DNA of 64,000 nt from Patagioenas fasciata (lineage: Eukaryota > Chordata > Aves > Columbiformes > Columbidae). The translations under genes and the position numbers were made by a program. The number at the start of each line of letters is the position of its first letter. Position 1 is the first letter of the stretch. The notes below the pieces were generated by a model, which was not told where the DNA came from, made no database searches, and saw nothing but the letters and a program-made list of their open reading frames with translations. Location of the stretch: positions 150,688,605 through 150,752,604 of the forward strand of contig NC_092521.1 in assembly GCF_037038585.1 (NCBI RefSeq). The letters are read 5' to 3'. Positions 61,616 through 64,000 of this stretch are shown here, piece after piece.

Positions 61616-64000
61616 TATGGCCATATCTACTACTTTAACCAAGCAGAAAGTGATAACAAAAGTAAACACACCACAAAGTATTTGAAACTGAAATAATATG
61701 TAACCTTGAAGATACTTATCCCCTCAAATTTACATTCTTACTCTTCCAAAGATCTACTGCAAAAATAAATCCAGTACGTGCATTTATGAAATGAACCATA
61801 TTTAACAAGACCTAATACTGCACGAAACAATTTTGTTGATGTAATGTAAGGGAAGCAGACAGGTTGCCAAGACCAACAGATATCCTTGTTCAAAAGTCAC
61901 ATCCTTCTCGATCAGACAGAAGGAAAATAAAAAGGTACACAAAAAACACCAAAATCCAAGTGACTTCCCTTCAGAAGAGTTAAATAGCCTTTAACTGCAT
62001 TTCAAAGTAGATCTAAGGTTTTATCTGCCTGATTAAGTACGGCTTTTAACAAGTGAAGCTGTAATTAGGCATAATGATAGTGGAACAAGCAAAGTTAGAA
62101 TCATGTGCACTAATTCTAACTTAAGGAAGATGCCTGCTCTTAATGGCATTTGATGCTCTTCCTATTCAGAGAGGGTTATTTCCTCTTCAATGTACCGGGG
62201 TTGTGGTGGAAATTTTCCACAGCACCTTGTGCAGGCACATGAATGTCTTGCTAGGGAGGCAGGCACAATGCTGGGCTGGCTCAGACTGTGCCCACGCTTG
62301 AGCAGCACCACTTTTTAATATTTCTGGAGTATGCAGGAGGTTCCAGACCAAGAGGCTAAGGAGCTCCTACGAATTCACATAATCCCCTGTGGTGTCATGC
62401 CAAGAGGCTGCAATGGAGAGTCACAACTTTGTTTCTCCTGAACTGCTCGGCTCCTACCAGAATGCAATATAATTGACATGTTTAAAGCTTCTTTGAATTT
62501 TCAGAATCAGATTTCTCGAAAATCTGGAAGTAAGTCACATGAGTAAGAGTTCATGGCAAACCTTTGTCATAATCAAGATAGCAGATTGTGTAGAAAAGGT
62601 TGGGCTTGATTTTTACAGTCTTGATCTGATTTTCACAGGACATTTAAATTGTATAAGATTAGAGAACTCCCAGCAAGCACTCCTAAGCAATTACAATTAA
62701 CACACCACTTAAATCGAGTACCCAACATTGTTTTTAGCTACAGTATTAAAAAACCCTGCACAAAGATCAGTTACATGCCGTACAAACTTGTATTAATCCT
62801 TAAAGAAAGGTTGACAGTCTAAAGAAGAATCCAAAACTACACTAGATACTGATGCATCCAGTAATAATAATAAAATCTATACAACTCTCATTCAAAAAGG
62901 AAAACACAATATAAAAAAACAACTGCTAGCTAGGAAAGCATCTTTGTTACATCTTACAAAATTCTGTCAGAAAAACATTATTATATCTTTTGTATGATTT
63001 CAATTCTTCAATGCACACAAGGCTTCTTCACTATTTTTTTGTTATTTACTTTAGTAGTAGATATTATAGATAATTCTAGGGGGAAAAAAAAAAAAAATCA
63101 CTGCTGTAGGTCCGCAATAGAAGACAGTTGTGCTAAGACAATATATCTGTGACTCCCTTAACCTAATCTGTAAATAAACCTGAAAATTATTAAGAGTTGG
63201 TTTTCACATATGTGAATTTGAGAATCAAAATTCAGTATTTTCTAAATAGGTCTTATATGAAATTCAAGAACACACAAGTATATATCAACCCATGTAGAAA
63301 ATGGTCCATAGACATTTAGTCTCCAAAGAATTAAACCAGCCACAGCAAAAGAGAAAACCCAACTCAACAAGAGTAGGGGAAAGATGACACAGGCATTGAT
63401 TACCTGAGTAAAACACACTCGCACTGACACTCCTCATCAGATGATTCCAATTCCTCACATATCCAACACTGGATTTTTTTCTTCTACTACTTATAATCCT
63501 TCTATGGATTCCTCTTTTCTTCCAAGTGATCACAAAACTGCTCAGCCCCCGCCTGAATAATTCCAATCCTGTTTGTGTCACAACCCACACAGGAATCTTT
63601 GCAGGTTCTCATATTCTGCTTCCACAAACCCTTTACTTCACATCCACATTAGCATCTTTAAAATTAATTTCATTTTATTGATACCATTTCACCTGGAACA
63701 GGTTTTCTGTATCCCATATCTATCTCAGAAAGCTTTTAACTTACCTATGCAGTTGATCAACTTTTTTTTTCACAAATCACCTTATACAGATTTGCATCCA
63801 TATTCTCAGTTTACTGGATTGCAAATATTTTATACTAGAGAAATAAAAATACTTTGAAAGTTGCAGCAAATGCTAGCTGCCAACATACATAACATCAGAG
63901 TATTACGTGGAATGATAGTCAGATGCAGTTATATAATGTGGATGTCTCCATGGGGTTAAGGAACAATCTAGAAAAATATAAAATCACTGTTGTTTTTTTT

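Larger units (their letters stand above)
53324..64000 (-). other. ARHGAP21 large intron (partial)
   Basis: 10.7 kb without a recognisable exon; the next upstream ARHGAP21 exon should be large and open, and no such frame occurs here. It holds a CR1 ORF2 fragment (55800-55995), a possible short CR1 piece (57910-57990), a TATCTA repeat (56708-56753), a G-rich patch (57100-57320), a 181-codon open frame on - (58772-59317) and a 31-bp direct repeat pair (60200-60230, 61585-61615). Confidence 0.65.

Overview
The window is vertebrate nuclear DNA, most probably from a bird. It holds spliced genes with GT-AG introns and many fragments of CR1 LINEs (the main avian/sauropsid retrotransposon), including copies with the avian 3' end and its ATTCTGTG octamer repeats. 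There are no mammalian SINEs, and the introns are AT-rich with poly-A/T and AT/CA microsatellites. No bacterial, organellar or viral gene was seen. The species cannot be named from the sequence alone.

Two large genes lie tail to tail. Positions 1-31.45 kb (+ strand) carry the 3' part of KIAA1217 (SKT, sickle tail homologue; relative of SRCIN1/p140Cap). Eleven coding exons join in one frame into 1282 residues, with the stop at 30352-30354 and a 3' UTR of about 1.1 kb. Positions about 36.65-53.32 kb (- strand) carry the 3' part of ARHGAP21 (Rho GTPase-activating protein 21). Seventeen coding exons join in frame into about 1167 residues that include the PH domain, the RhoGAP domain and the long disordered tail. 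The 5' parts of both genes (including the ARHGAP21 PDZ domain) lie outside the window. The same two genes are neighbours on human 10p12, so the pairing looks like conserved synteny.

Layout: 1-3330 KIAA1217 intron; 3331-30354 KIAA1217 exons and introns with six to eight CR1 relics; 30355-31450 its 3' UTR; 31451-36650 intergenic, GC-richer in parts, with one CR1 fragment; 36650-37489 ARHGAP21 3' UTR; 37490-39220 its large last exon; 39221-53323 its RhoGAP and PH exons, including three exons under 45 bp, plus CR1 fragments and a hAT-type MITE; 53324-64000 an ARHGAP21 intron without a recognisable exon.

The two genes do not form a pathway in the operon sense. From family knowledge, both products act at the actin cytoskeleton and cell junctions: KIAA1217 as an AIP3/p140Cap-like scaffold, ARHGAP21 as a Golgi and junction GAP for Cdc42/RhoA. 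I found no clearly new biological system. The most useful second looks are an ARHGAP21 intron with weak splice signals at both ends, an intact-looking hAT MITE hairpin, a 31-bp direct repeat pair in the last intron, clustered Pumilio-type motifs in both 3' UTRs, and CR1 copies that mostly lie in the sense direction of their host gene.
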